From: Nostoc sp. CHAB 5834
GTDB taxonomy: Bacteria > Cyanobacteriota > Cyanobacteriia > Cyanobacteriales > Nostocaceae
Reading direction: 5' to 3'
Assembly (NCBI GenBank): GCA_020829485.1
Contig: JAIVFU010000020.1
Coordinates: 1 to 64,000 of the forward strand
Length of the DNA: 64,000 nucleotides
How positions within the stretch are numbered: position 1 is the stretch's first letter; the number at the start of each line of letters is the position of its first letter. The notes below the pieces were generated by a model, which worked only from the letters and a program-made list of their open reading frames with translations, made no database searches and was not told the DNA's origin. Positions 34,228-44,200 of the stretch are shown here, piece after piece. Both the position numbers and the translations under genes were made by a program.

Positions 34228-35832
34228 TCACAATAAGCCTCGTTTTCCATTGGGACGGATGGTCATCCAATTTGTTTTTGCTAGTGCAAGCTGTTCATCA
34301 GAAATTTTGGCACTGGTGAGATTAGCACCACACAGATTAGCTCCTCGGAGGTTAGCATTACTGAGATAAGCATTGCTAAGGTCTGCACCTCGCAGATCTG
34401 CGCCTTCTAAATCAGCATGGTTAAAGTATGCTTTGCTCAAATTAGCATCTTTGAGATTAGCTCGAGTGAGACTGGCTCTGCCAAAGTCACTATTGTGAAG
34501 ATTAGCTCCCTGAAGATTGGTTTTTTGCAATTGAGTGGAATTGAAATTTGTTTGGGATAAGTCAGCACCTTGCAGATTCAGCAAACTTAAATTGTGTAGA
34601 GCAAAATCTCGTCTTCCCTTCTGATAAGCAGTTAATAAACCTTGGGTATCTAATTTACGCTCAACTTTTGAAGTTTTAACTTGTGAACCATTACTGTTGC
34701 TGTTAGCTAAAGTCGCTGATTTGGCTATCCCAGAACCCTGGTGTAATCCAGCTGCTTCTGCTGCTGCCTTGGCTCGTCTAGCGCGAATTGCTGCCGCTAC
34801 CTGTGCCACTCCTGTACTGCTAGCGGCAGCAGAGTTGTTACATAAAACAGCAGAATTATCCAGGTGGTTGTGTGTTCGCTCTTTAGACCCAGTATCTGAT
34901 TTAATTAGTAAACCTTTTGCTAAACTTTCTAAGTATGGTTCTATTTCCAATGCTCTGAGAACTTCTGTCGCTGACTGATAACGATTACGTACAGACACCT
35001 CTAACATTTTTCGCAATACATGGCTCAAGTGGTCACTCACTTGCACAAGTTGCTCCCACATCATCTCGCCAGTGTTGGGATTGTAATCTAAATCTTTAGG
35101 AGTTTTGCTAGTTAGTAAATAAATACATGTCACCCCCAGTGCATAGATATCACTGGCGTAGACTGGACGCATAGCCATTTGCTCTGGAGGTGCAAAACCA
35201 GGAGTACCAATGGCATAAGCAGTTAATGCTGTCTGTCCTGATTGATTTACCGCGCCTTGGCTGATTTGGTTTTTGACGGCACCAAAGTCTATGAGTACCA
35301 TTCTGGCATCTTGAGTGCGGCGAATTAAGTTGGCTGGCTTGATATCACGGTGGATCACCTTTTGCTCGTGGATGTATTGCAGTAGTGGCAGAATCTCGCT
35401 CAAAAATTGCTTGACTCCACTTTCGCTTAAGATGCCGTTAAGTTTGATCTCTTCCTGCAAGGTATCACCACTGATGTATTCTTGAACTAAGTAGAATTGC
35501 TCATGATTTTCAAAATAGTCTAACAATCTTGGTACTTGGGGATGATTGCCAATCTTACCTAAAGTTTTGGCTTCTCGTTCAAAGAGTTCTCTGGCCATCT
35601 GTAAAACGTGTGGAGCGCTTCCTGATGGGCGTAATTGTTTGATTACGCAACTCGGTTCTCCTGGTAAGCCTTGATCATTGGCTAAGAAGGTTGCTCCAAA
35701 GCCACCCTGACCTAATGGTTTGATCACCTGATAGCGATCGCGCAACAGGAGTTGCGAGCCACAAGAGCGGCACCTTTGGCTATATACCAAATTTTCTGGA
35801 TTGGGACAGGTAGGATTTAAGCAGTAGCTCAT
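34228..35832 (-). CDS. Serine/threonine protein kinase with N-terminal zinc ribbon and C-terminal pentapeptide repeats
   Basis: 534 residues. Cys4, Cys9, Cys21 and Cys24 form a putative zinc ribbon. The kinase domain (about 33-300) has the glycine loop LGQGGFGATF, the Lys in CVIKQL, the catalytic HRDIKPANLI and DFGAVK, and the APPEQM segment. A low-complexity Ala/Arg-rich linker (about 335-380) follows, then ten or so pentapeptide repeats (A(D/N)LXX; e.g. LQGADLSQTNFNSTQLQKTN) from about 410 to 525, a right-handed quadrilateral beta-helix. No membrane segment is seen, so it is likely soluble. This zinc ribbon/pentapeptide kinase layout is common in cyanobacteria; its substrates are unknown. 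Confidence 0.92.
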   Translation of the reverse strand: MSYCLNPTCPNPENLVYSQRCRSCGSQLLLRDRYQVIKPLGQGGFGATFLANDQGLPGEPSCVIKQLRPSGSAPHVLQMARELFEREAKTLGKIGNHPQVPRLLDYFENHEQFYLVQEYISGDTLQEEIKLNGILSESGVKQFLSEILPLLQYIHEQKVIHRDIKPANLIRRTQDARMVLIDFGAVKNQISQGAVNQSGQTALTAYAIGTPGFAPPEQMAMRPVYASDIYALGVTCIYLLTSKTPKDLDYNPNTGEMMWEQLVQVSDHLSHVLRKMLEVSVRNRYQSATEVLRALEIEPYLESLAKGLLIKSDTGSKERTHNHLDNSAVLCNNSAAASSTGVAQVAAAIRARRAKAAAEAAGLHQGSGIAKSATLANSNSNGSQVKTSKVERKLDTQGLLTAYQKGRRDFALHNLSLLNLQGADLSQTNFNSTQLQKTNLQGANLHNSDFGRASLTRANLKDANLSKAYFNHADLEGADLRGADLSNAYLSNANLRGANLCGANLTSAKISDEQLALAKTNWMTIRPNGKRGLL

Positions 35833-36468
35833 GCACTGTCAACTCGCTGCACGAATAATCACGGTGAGTTGTTATACTCTCTTTCAATTATTTAGATATT
35901 AATCAACTCTTGCCAGGTAATTTTTGCTGGAAATGCTTTGAAGATTTTCTAAAGTTTAGCTAATATTACTTAAATTAATGGCAAAATAAGATAATTATTA
36001 TACTTGTACTACTAAATAGTATTGAGATTACTTTATACCAGTTCGTTATAACGCTCTCTTAGAGCTTGTTACACTTAGTGTGCTGCTCTACCGACTCACT
36101 AATGTAATTTGGAATTGTGAAAGTCAGCTTTAAGCTGGGTTTTTGCATGATTTAGGACTTACGCACTGTACAAATGCATCGTGACGTGAATTAACGATGC
36201 TCGCGGAAGTTTTCAGTCTTTTCTTATTCTGCGATGCCTACGGCGGTAAACTACGTAAATAGACCATGCCGTAGGGGCACTATCGGCCTAAGCTGTTACG
36301 TATACAACTTGCATGATCAGGGCGGGCAAGATGCCCAGCCCACAATCATATTGAAAAAAATATTAGTGCAAATTGAAGACGCAACAGCTTACACCTACAA
36401 TGGTATAATTTTAAATGCCTAAATTTGGAGACAATTTAGAATCATTTCCATTGTTCTTTAAGAGACTA
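35833..36468. other. Intergenic region
   Basis: About 640 bases holding the kinase promoter at the left and dispersed-repeat-like bits (GGCGGGCAAGATGCCCAGCCC) at the right. A 62-codon open frame at 36234-36422 lacks a ribosome binding site and recognisable content. I see no gene, tRNA or named regulatory element. Confidence 0.45.
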
Positions 36469-37299
36469 TTAGCTGGCTTTCATGTTTACACTAATCAGTT
36501 GTTCGAGAAGTGCAAAAACATCGCTGCGGCTGAGTTTCTCTTTGCCACTAGCAAGGGCATCAAGGGTTCCATTAGCCAAGGTTAAGGGAATTTGGCAAAA
36601 ATCTAAGGCTGGGCCAGTAGGAAGGTTTTTGGTATAAGCTTCTGCCAAGGCTAGATTTCGCCGGGCATACTCTTGCATATTTTCTGCACTCCAACCCTCT
36701 GGGAAAAAGTCTACCCCACGCCCTAAATCGTCACTATGGTTACGCAGGATATTAACTGCTTGTAAACCGCGGCCAAACCCGATCGCCTGAGTACGGTTAG
36801 TTTGTGTTCCATCGTACCAAGCCCATAAGTCCGATAGTAACAATCCCACTGCACCTGCCACCCCAAAAGTATAACGATCTAAATCAGATTCTGTATAAAC
36901 TTTCCAGTTTCTTTCTGCCCAGTAAGCCATCCGGTCTGCCATTGCAGCAGTGGCATCCCAAATTCGAGGCGCAATAGTCTCTGGTGCTAGTATCGACCAT
37001 TCTCTAATCCTCATAGTGACTTCTTCTAAGGTATTCTCATACCCACTAAATTCTGCAAAGAAAGCATCTACCGCGAAGCCATCAACCCCTGCCTGTAATG
37101 TCAGGCTAATCGTTCTTAACAGCTTTGCTTTAGTAGCGTTATCTAGTTCGGGATGATCTTCAATTTCATCAATGGCACGCATACACAAATATGCTGATGC
37201 TACTGCTTCTTGTAATCCTGGCGGTAAAAGGCTAATTGGGATATAAAAAGTTCGGCTAGTTTCTTTGAGGATTTGCAATGCATCTCTACGTAAATTCAT
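36469..37299 (-). CDS. Phytoene/squalene synthase family protein
   Basis: Head-to-head prenyl synthase fold. The first Asp-rich motif is RAIDEIEDHPELD near residues 42-54 and the second lies in NILRNHSDDLGRGVDFFPEGW near 183-203 (DxxxD-like but with an NHSDD variation). The family is used for phytoene, squalene or hopanoid/C30 carotenoid precursors. The variant second motif and spacing resemble the squalene synthase-like proteins of cyanobacteria more than CrtB. I choose ATG at 37299 (277 residues) because GGGGAG lies eight bases upstream; a further ATG at 37332 adds 11 residues with no conserved content. Confidence 0.8.
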   Translation of the reverse strand: MNLRRDALQILKETSRTFYIPISLLPPGLQEAVASAYLCMRAIDEIEDHPELDNATKAKLLRTISLTLQAGVDGFAVDAFFAEFSGYENTLEEVTMRIREWSILAPETIAPRIWDATAAMADRMAYWAERNWKVYTESDLDRYTFGVAGAVGLLLSDLWAWYDGTQTNRTQAIGFGRGLQAVNILRNHSDDLGRGVDFFPEGWSAENMQEYARRNLALAEAYTKNLPTGPALDFCQIPLTLANGTLDALASGKEKLSRSDVFALLEQLISVNMKAS

Positions 37300-38011
37300 G
37301 TTTTCACTCCCCGATTGATTTTTGCACCACATGAAGTTTGCAGTTTTTTGATGATACTGGATATAGTTTTGACTAAACTTTAAAAACTATAGACTATAAG
37401 ATACGCTAGTATTTCATCTAAAAATTAATAGTTTTTGGTATTGCAATTAACAAAACTCTCAAATTTATCAAAGTTTAATTTAGTATATAGGGTTTTGGTC
37501 GCAAAAATCTTTAATGTGCCGTTTGATATAGCTATCATCAACTTTTAGTGTATATATAAAGAATTATGCTAATATTTGGTTGATTAACGCGAAATTTTTC
37601 CATCAGAAAACATCCGTTGTGGGGATTTGAAAGTATTTTAAGTCTGCGTTAAATTGACTAAGAAATTATAATTATTGTATATATAAAGACAATTTAGGAA
37701 AAGCTGGTAATGAATAATAGTAAGTGTACGCATTTTTAGATACGAACGGCGGCTTATCGAAGAGTTGGGGTGAGTTAAATTAGACATAGAGGACTGCAAT
37801 ACCTGGGTTGGGCTACGTCCACACTTGAATGATTACGAAGGGAAACTGTTTACTGTTTAAGATGGTATCAAATGACCATAACCTAGAAGCAGAAGTTCCC
37901 GTATATTTACGAGATTGACAATAAAAAAGTGGGCTGTTTGCCACTCAACAATCCATTTATGACAATTTAAGCAATTCTTTCAAGTCAGGCTAAAGTTATA
38001 ATTTCCGCTCT

Positions 38012-38125
38012 TTACTTATTTTCCACTGGTGCCAGCCCATTAATCGCTGGCCCGTTGATTACTTTTCCCTGCGTATCAAACCGCGAACGGTGACATGAGC
38101 AATCCCAGGTCTTTTTTGAGGAATT
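38012..38125 (-). pseudogene. Remnant of a Rieske-domain oxidoreductase C-terminus
   Basis: The minus strand reads NSSKKTWDCSCHRSRFDTQG and then KVINGPAINGLAPVENK before a stop at 38012-38014. CSCH is the second half of a Rieske 2Fe-2S motif. I know this ending from FAD-dependent oxidoreductases fused to a Rieske domain. The codon before NSS is TAG where homologues have Trp. The first half of the cluster motif and the rest of the gene are missing beyond the MITE, so it is dead. Confidence 0.65.
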
Positions 38126-38135
38126 CTAGGCGACG

Positions 38136-38225
38136 AGACATTTCCAGAAATTAAATATGCGTTATCCAGAACCCTTGTAGAGACGTAGCAGTGCTACGTC
38201 TCTACATTCATTTTCGGAGATGTCT
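38136..38225 (-). mobile_element. MITE-like element family A, copy 3 (90 bp)
   Basis: Reverse complement of 6652-6741 with only a few changes: ends AGACATTTCC and GGAGATGTCT, and the same GACGTAGCAGTGCTACGTC central palindrome. It sits next to the Rieske gene fragment. Confidence 0.8.
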
Positions 38226-38287
38226 AATGTAAGCAATGCCATCATCAGAATTCATTACCTAGCCCAACCAGCGAAATAAAATCTCCT

Positions 38288-38491
38288 GTGCTATCGGGAA
38301 AGGTTCTCGCGTCCACGTTTGGAGTCGGACAATCAATCGGGTTAGGAATTTTGCATCTACTGGGGGCGCACAAAATCCACGGTAATTATACAGTACCTTG
38401 GCACAAGTTAGATTTAACTGACCCTGATAACCGCGTTTGCGTTTACATTAATATTGCAGGTTATTGGCAAATTAAATTTGCTACGAATTAA
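38288..38491 (+). CDS. Hypothetical short frame, possible remnant
   Basis: A 67-codon frame from GTG at 38288, containing LGAHKIHGNYTVPWHKLDLTDP. No ribosome binding site and no family known to me. It follows the MITE and Rieske remnant, so it may be part of a decayed gene. Low confidence that it is expressed. Confidence 0.25.
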   Translation: MLSGKVLASTFGVGQSIGLGILHLLGAHKIHGNYTVPWHKLDLTDPDNRVCVYINIAGYWQIKFATN

Positions 38492-38666
38492 TAAAATTCT
38501 GTCTTTTTTGTGTGGTAAAGACACAAGCTTGTGCATTACGAAAATCACTCTCTGTTAAAAAATATCTGCTAATCTTTCACCCAACCTCTAGCGAAAGAAA
38601 GAGTTTGATGGTAAATATCTCTGTAATCATGAATGCGGACAAGTGTTTACCTGCTAAATAACTGAT

Positions 38667-41084
38667 ATGCCGCAATATTTCGGAAAACTACCCACTACTA
38701 ACCAACCTTGGACAACTGTTAGCAATGTAAAAGCTGTAACCTCCGACAATAATATTATTAATTTTGACTGTGGCGACTCATGCCTTACTATCAGCGTACT
38801 TGCACCCAATTTACTCCGCGTGCGTTTCGCACCAACTGGGGAATTTATGCCTCGCCGCTCTTGGGCAGTGGCGCTGGATGATGCAGAATGGGCAACAACA
38901 CCTTTTACGGTGCAAGAAAATGAAGCAACGGTAGAAATTGAAACAGCACAGATTCGGGTGTGCGTTCAGCGAGAAAAGTGCCGCATCGTCTGTTTCGACA
39001 AAGCTAATCGCCCTTTTGCCCAAGATGCAGAGATGGGTATAGGTTGGCGGATGGGTGCAGTTGCAGGATGGAAAGAAATTGCAGCCGATGAACATTTCTA
39101 TGGTTTTGGTGAACGCACAGGCTTTCTGGACAAACTCAGCGAAGTAAAAACCAACTGGACAACGGATGCCTTAGATTATGATGCACTGACTGATGAAATG
39201 TACCAAGCAATTCCATTTTTTATGGCTTTGCGCCCAGAGTTAGGCTATGGCATCTTTTTCAACACTACTTTTTGGAGTCAATTCGATATCGGTGCTGAAC
39301 AACCAGGTATTTGGAAGATGGAAACTCGTGGCGGTGAATTGGATTATTACATTATCTATGGCCCCGAACCTGCCCAAATCTTGGAAACTTACACTCAGTT
39401 AACCGGGAGAATGCCATTACCGCCGAAATGGGCGCTAGGTTATCATCAATGTCGCTGGAGTTATGAATCAGAAACCGTTGTGCGGGAACTGGCGCAAGAA
39501 TTTCGTCAGCGTCGCATTCCCTGTGATGTTATTCACTTGGATATTGACTATATGCGGGGTTATCGGGTATTTACTTGGAGTCCTCAACGCTTCTCTAACC
39601 CAGCAAAACTCATTAGTGATTTAGCAGAGGATGGTTTTAAAACAGTCACAATCATTGATCCTGGTGTGAAGTATGAACCAGAAGGTAATTATCATGTTTT
39701 TGACCAAGGCTTAGAAAACGACTATTTTGTGCGGAAAGCTGATGGCGAGTTGTTCCACGGCTACGTTTGGCCTGATAAAGCTGTTTTTCCTGATTTTTTA
39801 CGTCCTGATGTGTCTAACTGGTGGGCTGATTTACACAAAAGCTTAACTGACGTTGGTGTGGCAGGCATTTGGAATGATATGAACGAACCTGCCATAAACG
39901 ATCGCCCTTTCGGTGATGATGGTGAAAAGATTTGGTTTCCCCTAGATGCACCGCAGGGGAGTGAGGAGGCAGGGGGCAGGGGGCAGGGGGCAGGGGGAGA
40001 AGGGGGAGATGAGGAGAACCAATCCAAAATCCCAAATCTAAAATCTAAAATTGATGTGACTCATACGGAAGTGCATAATTTGTATGGGTTGATGATGGCG
40101 AAAGCTTGCTATGAGGGGTTGCAACGGCATCGAGGTTCAGAGCGATCATTTGTGTTAACGCGATCGGGTTATGCTGGTGTGCAACGCTGGTCTTCTGTGT
40201 GGATGGGGGATAACCAATCGTTGTGGGAGCATTTAGAAATGTCTCTGCCGATGCTTTGCAATATGGGACTTTCGGGTGTGGGGTTTGTGGGTTGCGATAT
40301 TGGCGGGTTTGCTGGTAACGCCACAGCTGAATTATTCGCTCGGTGGATGCAGGTAGGAATGCTTTACCCATTGATGCGCGGTCATTCGGCAATGTCTACT
40401 GCTCGTCATGAACCTTGGGTATTTGGCGATCGCGTTGAAAATATCTGTCGAGAATACATTAATCTACGTTACCAATTACTTCCCTATATTTATAGTCTTT
40501 TCTGGGAAGCGGTAACGACGGGCGCACCGATTTTAAGACCATTATTATACCACTTCCCTAATGATCTCAAAACCTATAGCCTCTACGATCAAGTATTATT
40601 AGGTGCATCGCTGATGGCTGCACCAATTTACCGCCCTGGAGTTGAGCATCGATCTGTATATTTACCTGCTGGCACTTGGTATGATTGGTGGAGTGGCGAT
40701 CGCTATGAAGGCCCAATTCACATTCTTGCTTATGCACCACTTGAAAGAATGCCACTGTATGTCCGTGGTGGTGCGATCGTTCCCATGCAACCTGTCAGAC
40801 AATACGTTGATCAAGCGCCACTCAATGAGATCCGATTACGGATTTGGCCTGGTAATAACAAATATCAGCTATTTGAAGATGATGGACAGACAAACGAGTA
40901 TTTAGATAAAAAGTTTTCGCTAGCAAGTATTAGCGTATTTACTAACTCTAATCAAACAGTAGTTGAAATTGGAGCGAGAGTGGGAGAATGGACACCTCCA
41001 CTGCGTGAAGTGATTGTAGAACTTGTTGGTGTTGGAGAGCAACGTTTCCAAGATGATGGTAAGCGACATACCCTGCAATTTTGA
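38667..41084 (+). CDS. Glycoside hydrolase family 31 (alpha-glucosidase type) with in-frame repeat insert
   Basis: 805 residues. The GH31 nucleophile is in GIWNDMNEP (Asp404) and the acid/base Asp lies in GFVGCDIGGFAGNA. The N-terminal beta domain (about 1-230), the (beta/alpha)8 barrel and the C-terminal beta domains follow the family order. GH31 enzymes hydrolyse alpha-glucosides and related sugars; there is no signal peptide, so it acts in the cytoplasm. Residues about 431-463 are coded by heptamer repeats (gggggca units and AATCTAA units, 39957-40054), giving the low-complexity GGRGQGAGGEGGDEE stretch in a loop of the barrel. An intact frame throughout implies the insert is tolerated. Confidence 0.9.
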   Translation: MPQYFGKLPTTNQPWTTVSNVKAVTSDNNIINFDCGDSCLTISVLAPNLLRVRFAPTGEFMPRRSWAVALDDAEWATTPFTVQENEATVEIETAQIRVCVQREKCRIVCFDKANRPFAQDAEMGIGWRMGAVAGWKEIAADEHFYGFGERTGFLDKLSEVKTNWTTDALDYDALTDEMYQAIPFFMALRPELGYGIFFNTTFWSQFDIGAEQPGIWKMETRGGELDYYIIYGPEPAQILETYTQLTGRMPLPPKWALGYHQCRWSYESETVVRELAQEFRQRRIPCDVIHLDIDYMRGYRVFTWSPQRFSNPAKLISDLAEDGFKTVTIIDPGVKYEPEGNYHVFDQGLENDYFVRKADGELFHGYVWPDKAVFPDFLRPDVSNWWADLHKSLTDVGVAGIWNDMNEPAINDRPFGDDGEKIWFPLDAPQGSEEAGGRGQGAGGEGGDEENQSKIPNLKSKIDVTHTEVHNLYGLMMAKACYEGLQRHRGSERSFVLTRSGYAGVQRWSSVWMGDNQSLWEHLEMSLPMLCNMGLSGVGFVGCDIGGFAGNATAELFARWMQVGMLYPLMRGHSAMSTARHEPWVFGDRVENICREYINLRYQLLPYIYSLFWEAVTTGAPILRPLLYHFPNDLKTYSLYDQVLLGASLMAAPIYRPGVEHRSVYLPAGTWYDWWSGDRYEGPIHILAYAPLERMPLYVRGGAIVPMQPVRQYVDQAPLNEIRLRIWPGNNKYQLFEDDGQTNEYLDKKFSLASISVFTNSNQTVVEIGARVGEWTPPLREVIVELVGVGEQRFQDDGKRHTLQF
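39957..40054 (+). repeat. Heptamer repeat tract inside the GH31 gene
   Basis: Several AGGGGGC heptamers followed by AATCCAA, AATCCCA, AATCTAA and AATCTAA. It keeps the reading frame over about 98 bases and matches the style of the intergenic repeats elsewhere in this window. Confidence 0.7.
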
Positions 41085-41271
41085 AATACTCGCAAAGGTG
41101 GTTTTTTGAACCACCATTATTTCTTACTCTAAATTGTCCAATAAAAAATATGCATAGAGGTAGATGAACAGCAAGTCAACGGCAAACATACAATACAAAG
41201 GGTAGAAATGGTTAAACCGTAAGAAATAGATAAGTTTACTACCCTAGATACATGCGGTTAGAGAACAATCA

Positions 41272-44200
41272 ATGTTAAATGTTAACCGCTTGCGGCTGCA
41301 AGATATATCTAAAATCCCTACAAATTCACTTGTGGCAAAAGTCGCAAGTGCGATCGCTGTTTTTGTTGGCAGCTTGATACTAGTTGGTTGGTGTCTTGGC
41401 ATTGAAGTTCTTAAGCGTGGCTTCTTTGGTAGTCCTGCGACAATGAAAGTAAATACAGCGCTCTGTTTTGTGCTATGTGGTGTGTCGCTGTGGCTATTTT
41501 TAAAAGCAACGAATCAGGGGAGCAGGGAGGAAAGAACAATTGAAAATTCCTCCCATAGTTCCATTTTAATTTCTAGGGTCTGTGCAATAGCTGTCACCAC
41601 AATAGCTGCCCTTACACTTTGTGAATATCTGTTTGGCTGGAATCTCGGTATTGACGAGCTACTGTTTCGTGATTTGTCAACTAGCATAGCGACATCGCAT
41701 CCAGGGCGGATGGGCGCGAACACAGCAGTGAACTTTATGCTGGTTAGCGTCGCCCTACAGATTTTGATTCATCCAAAAAACCACCGCAGTTATTGGTATG
41801 CTCAGATTATCGCTCTGATCGCTACTTTAATTTCCTTTCAGGCACTCATGGGCTATGCCTATAAAGTGAAAGTTCTCTATGGGCTTGCTCCTTATACAAC
41901 ATCAATGGCTTTCCATACAGCCCTGTTGTTTAGCTTACTAAATATGGGCATTCTGTGGGTGCGGGCAGACCAGGGGTTAATGAGGGTAGTTACAAGTGAT
42001 ACTTACGGCGGCTTACTTGCACGTCGTTTATTAATTGCCGCGATCGCTGTACCTTCTATATTGGGGTGGGTAATTGTTGAAGGTCAACGGGCAGGACAAT
42101 ATGATCCGGCTTTTGCAGTATCGGTATTTGCGATCGTCCTGATTGTGATTTTTACTATTTTGATTTGGCAAAGTGCCAGAGTTATTGAACGCCTCAGCCA
42201 TCAACACGATCTTGCCCAGGAAGTACTCAAAACCTACGAAGCTAAACTGGGAAGTTTTGTAGATTCTAACGTCATCGGCATTCTGTTTGGCGATGTGTAT
42301 GGCAATATCCAACAGGCAAACGACGAATTCTTGAGGATGATTGGTTACACGCAGGAGGATTTGTTAGCAGAGAGGTTAAGTTGGAGCAATATTACACCAC
42401 CAGAGTATTTATATTTAGATGAGCGAGGTATCGCCGAAGCAAAGGGAAACACCAATGCTGCTTGTACGCCTTACGAGAAAGAATATATTCGCAAAGATGG
42501 TAGCCGCATCCCGGTTTTAGTTGGTTACGTGCTGCTAGGACAAAACCGCGAAGAGGCAGTAGCATTTATCCTCGACTTGAGCGAACGCAAGCAAGCAGAA
42601 GCAGAGCAACAAAAATTAGTATCACTAGTAGAAAATAGCTCAGACTTTATCGGCATCGCCACTCTCGATGGTCAATTACTCTACATAAATGATGCAGGTC
42701 AAAAGCTAGTAGGGCTTTCCAGTTTTGATGAAGTCAGGCAAAAGGCAGTATTAGATTACTTCATGCCCAAAGACAAAGCCTATTTTCAAAAATATATACT
42801 GCCGACTGTGCTATTAGAAGGGCGCTGGCAAGGAGAATTCTGCTTTTGCCACCTCCAAACAGGTCAACCTATACCAGTTGATTACAATATTTTCACTGTT
42901 ACAGACAAGAAGACAGGTCAGCCAATTGCCTTAGCAACTGTGACTCGCAACATCAGCGAACAAAAAGTAGCTAAGGAGAAAATCTTACAATTAAACAAGG
43001 ATTTACAGCGCCGCATTACTGAGTTACAAACTCTGTTGGAGGTAATTCCGATTGGAATTGGCATTGCCGAAGATCCAGAATGCCAAAATATCAAGGTCAA
43101 CCCTGCTTTTGCCAATCAGTTGGGAATATCATCAGATATAAATGCCTCACTCAGCGCTCCTTTGGACGAAAAACCAACAAGCTTTAAAATCTACCGCCAG
43201 GGAAGGGAACTGGCAGCAGAAGAACTCCCAATGCAATACTCTGCAACTCATGGTGTTGAAGTTGTGGATTTTGAACTTGATGTTGTCCATGAAAATGGAA
43301 AAATTGTCAACCTGTTGGAGTACGTTGCACCTTTGTTTGACGAAGAGGGTAAAACCAGAGGAAGCGTTGGTGCATTTTTAGATATTACGGAGCGCAAACA
43401 GGCAGAGGAAGCACTTCTAAATCAGCAAAAATGGCTAGAAGATGTGTTAAATCTGATGCCAAGACCGTTGTTGTTTATTGAACCAGGAACAGCGCGGGTA
43501 ACTTTTGCCAATCGTTCTGCTAACGAATTAGCTGGGGGTGAATTTCCCAAAGGTGTACCAGCCGCAGAGTATCACACAGTCTATTACTATACAGATGCAG
43601 CTGGCGATCGCATCCCCAATGAACAAATGCCAGGAGTGCGGGTTGCCCTTGGCGAACGCCTGAATGGATTGGAGGTAGACTGGCACACCCCCGGTGGTGT
43701 GCGTTCTCTACTGGTATTTGCTGATACCTTGCCAGCAATGCACGGTCATCCGGCTACCTGTATTTTGGTGTTCCAAGAGATTAGCAACCTCAAGCAGGTA
43801 GAAAAAGCCCTCTCGTTAGGTTACAAAAGGCTAAAGCTACTATTTGACACAGCCAACGATTTACTCTCAAGTCAAGAACCAGTACTACTAATCGATAGCG
43901 TCTACCAAAAACTAAGAGAGCAAATTGGAATAGAAGTTTATTTAAACTATTTGGTTGAGGATAACTCTCAAGTAATGCGGTTGGGTTCTTACAGTGGTAT
44001 TTCCCCAGAGATAGCTAAGGAAATTGAGTACTTGCCATTTGGTCAAGGGATTTGCGGTAGTGTAGCGCTCTCACGCCATTCCATAGCTGTAGAGAATGTG
44101 CAGCAATCCACTGAGCCGCAAACTGCATTGATTCGCTCTTTAGGCATTACTGCTTATTATGCCTACCCATTGATCGCCCAAGGACGCTTGTTAGGCACTC

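Larger units (their letters stand above)
37300..38287. other. Region with gene remnants
   Basis: Nearly 1 kb without an intact gene. It contains the Rieske fragment (38012-38125), a family A element (38136-38225) and AT-rich sequence with GTATATATAAAG repeated near 37550 and 37680. It looks like a decayed gene with a MITE inserted. Confidence 0.5.

Noticed and set aside
36234..36422. 62-codon frame upstream of the squalene/phytoene synthase-like gene
   Set aside because: No ribosome binding site and it contains a dispersed repeat-like GGGCAAGATGCCC; the composition looks intergenic.
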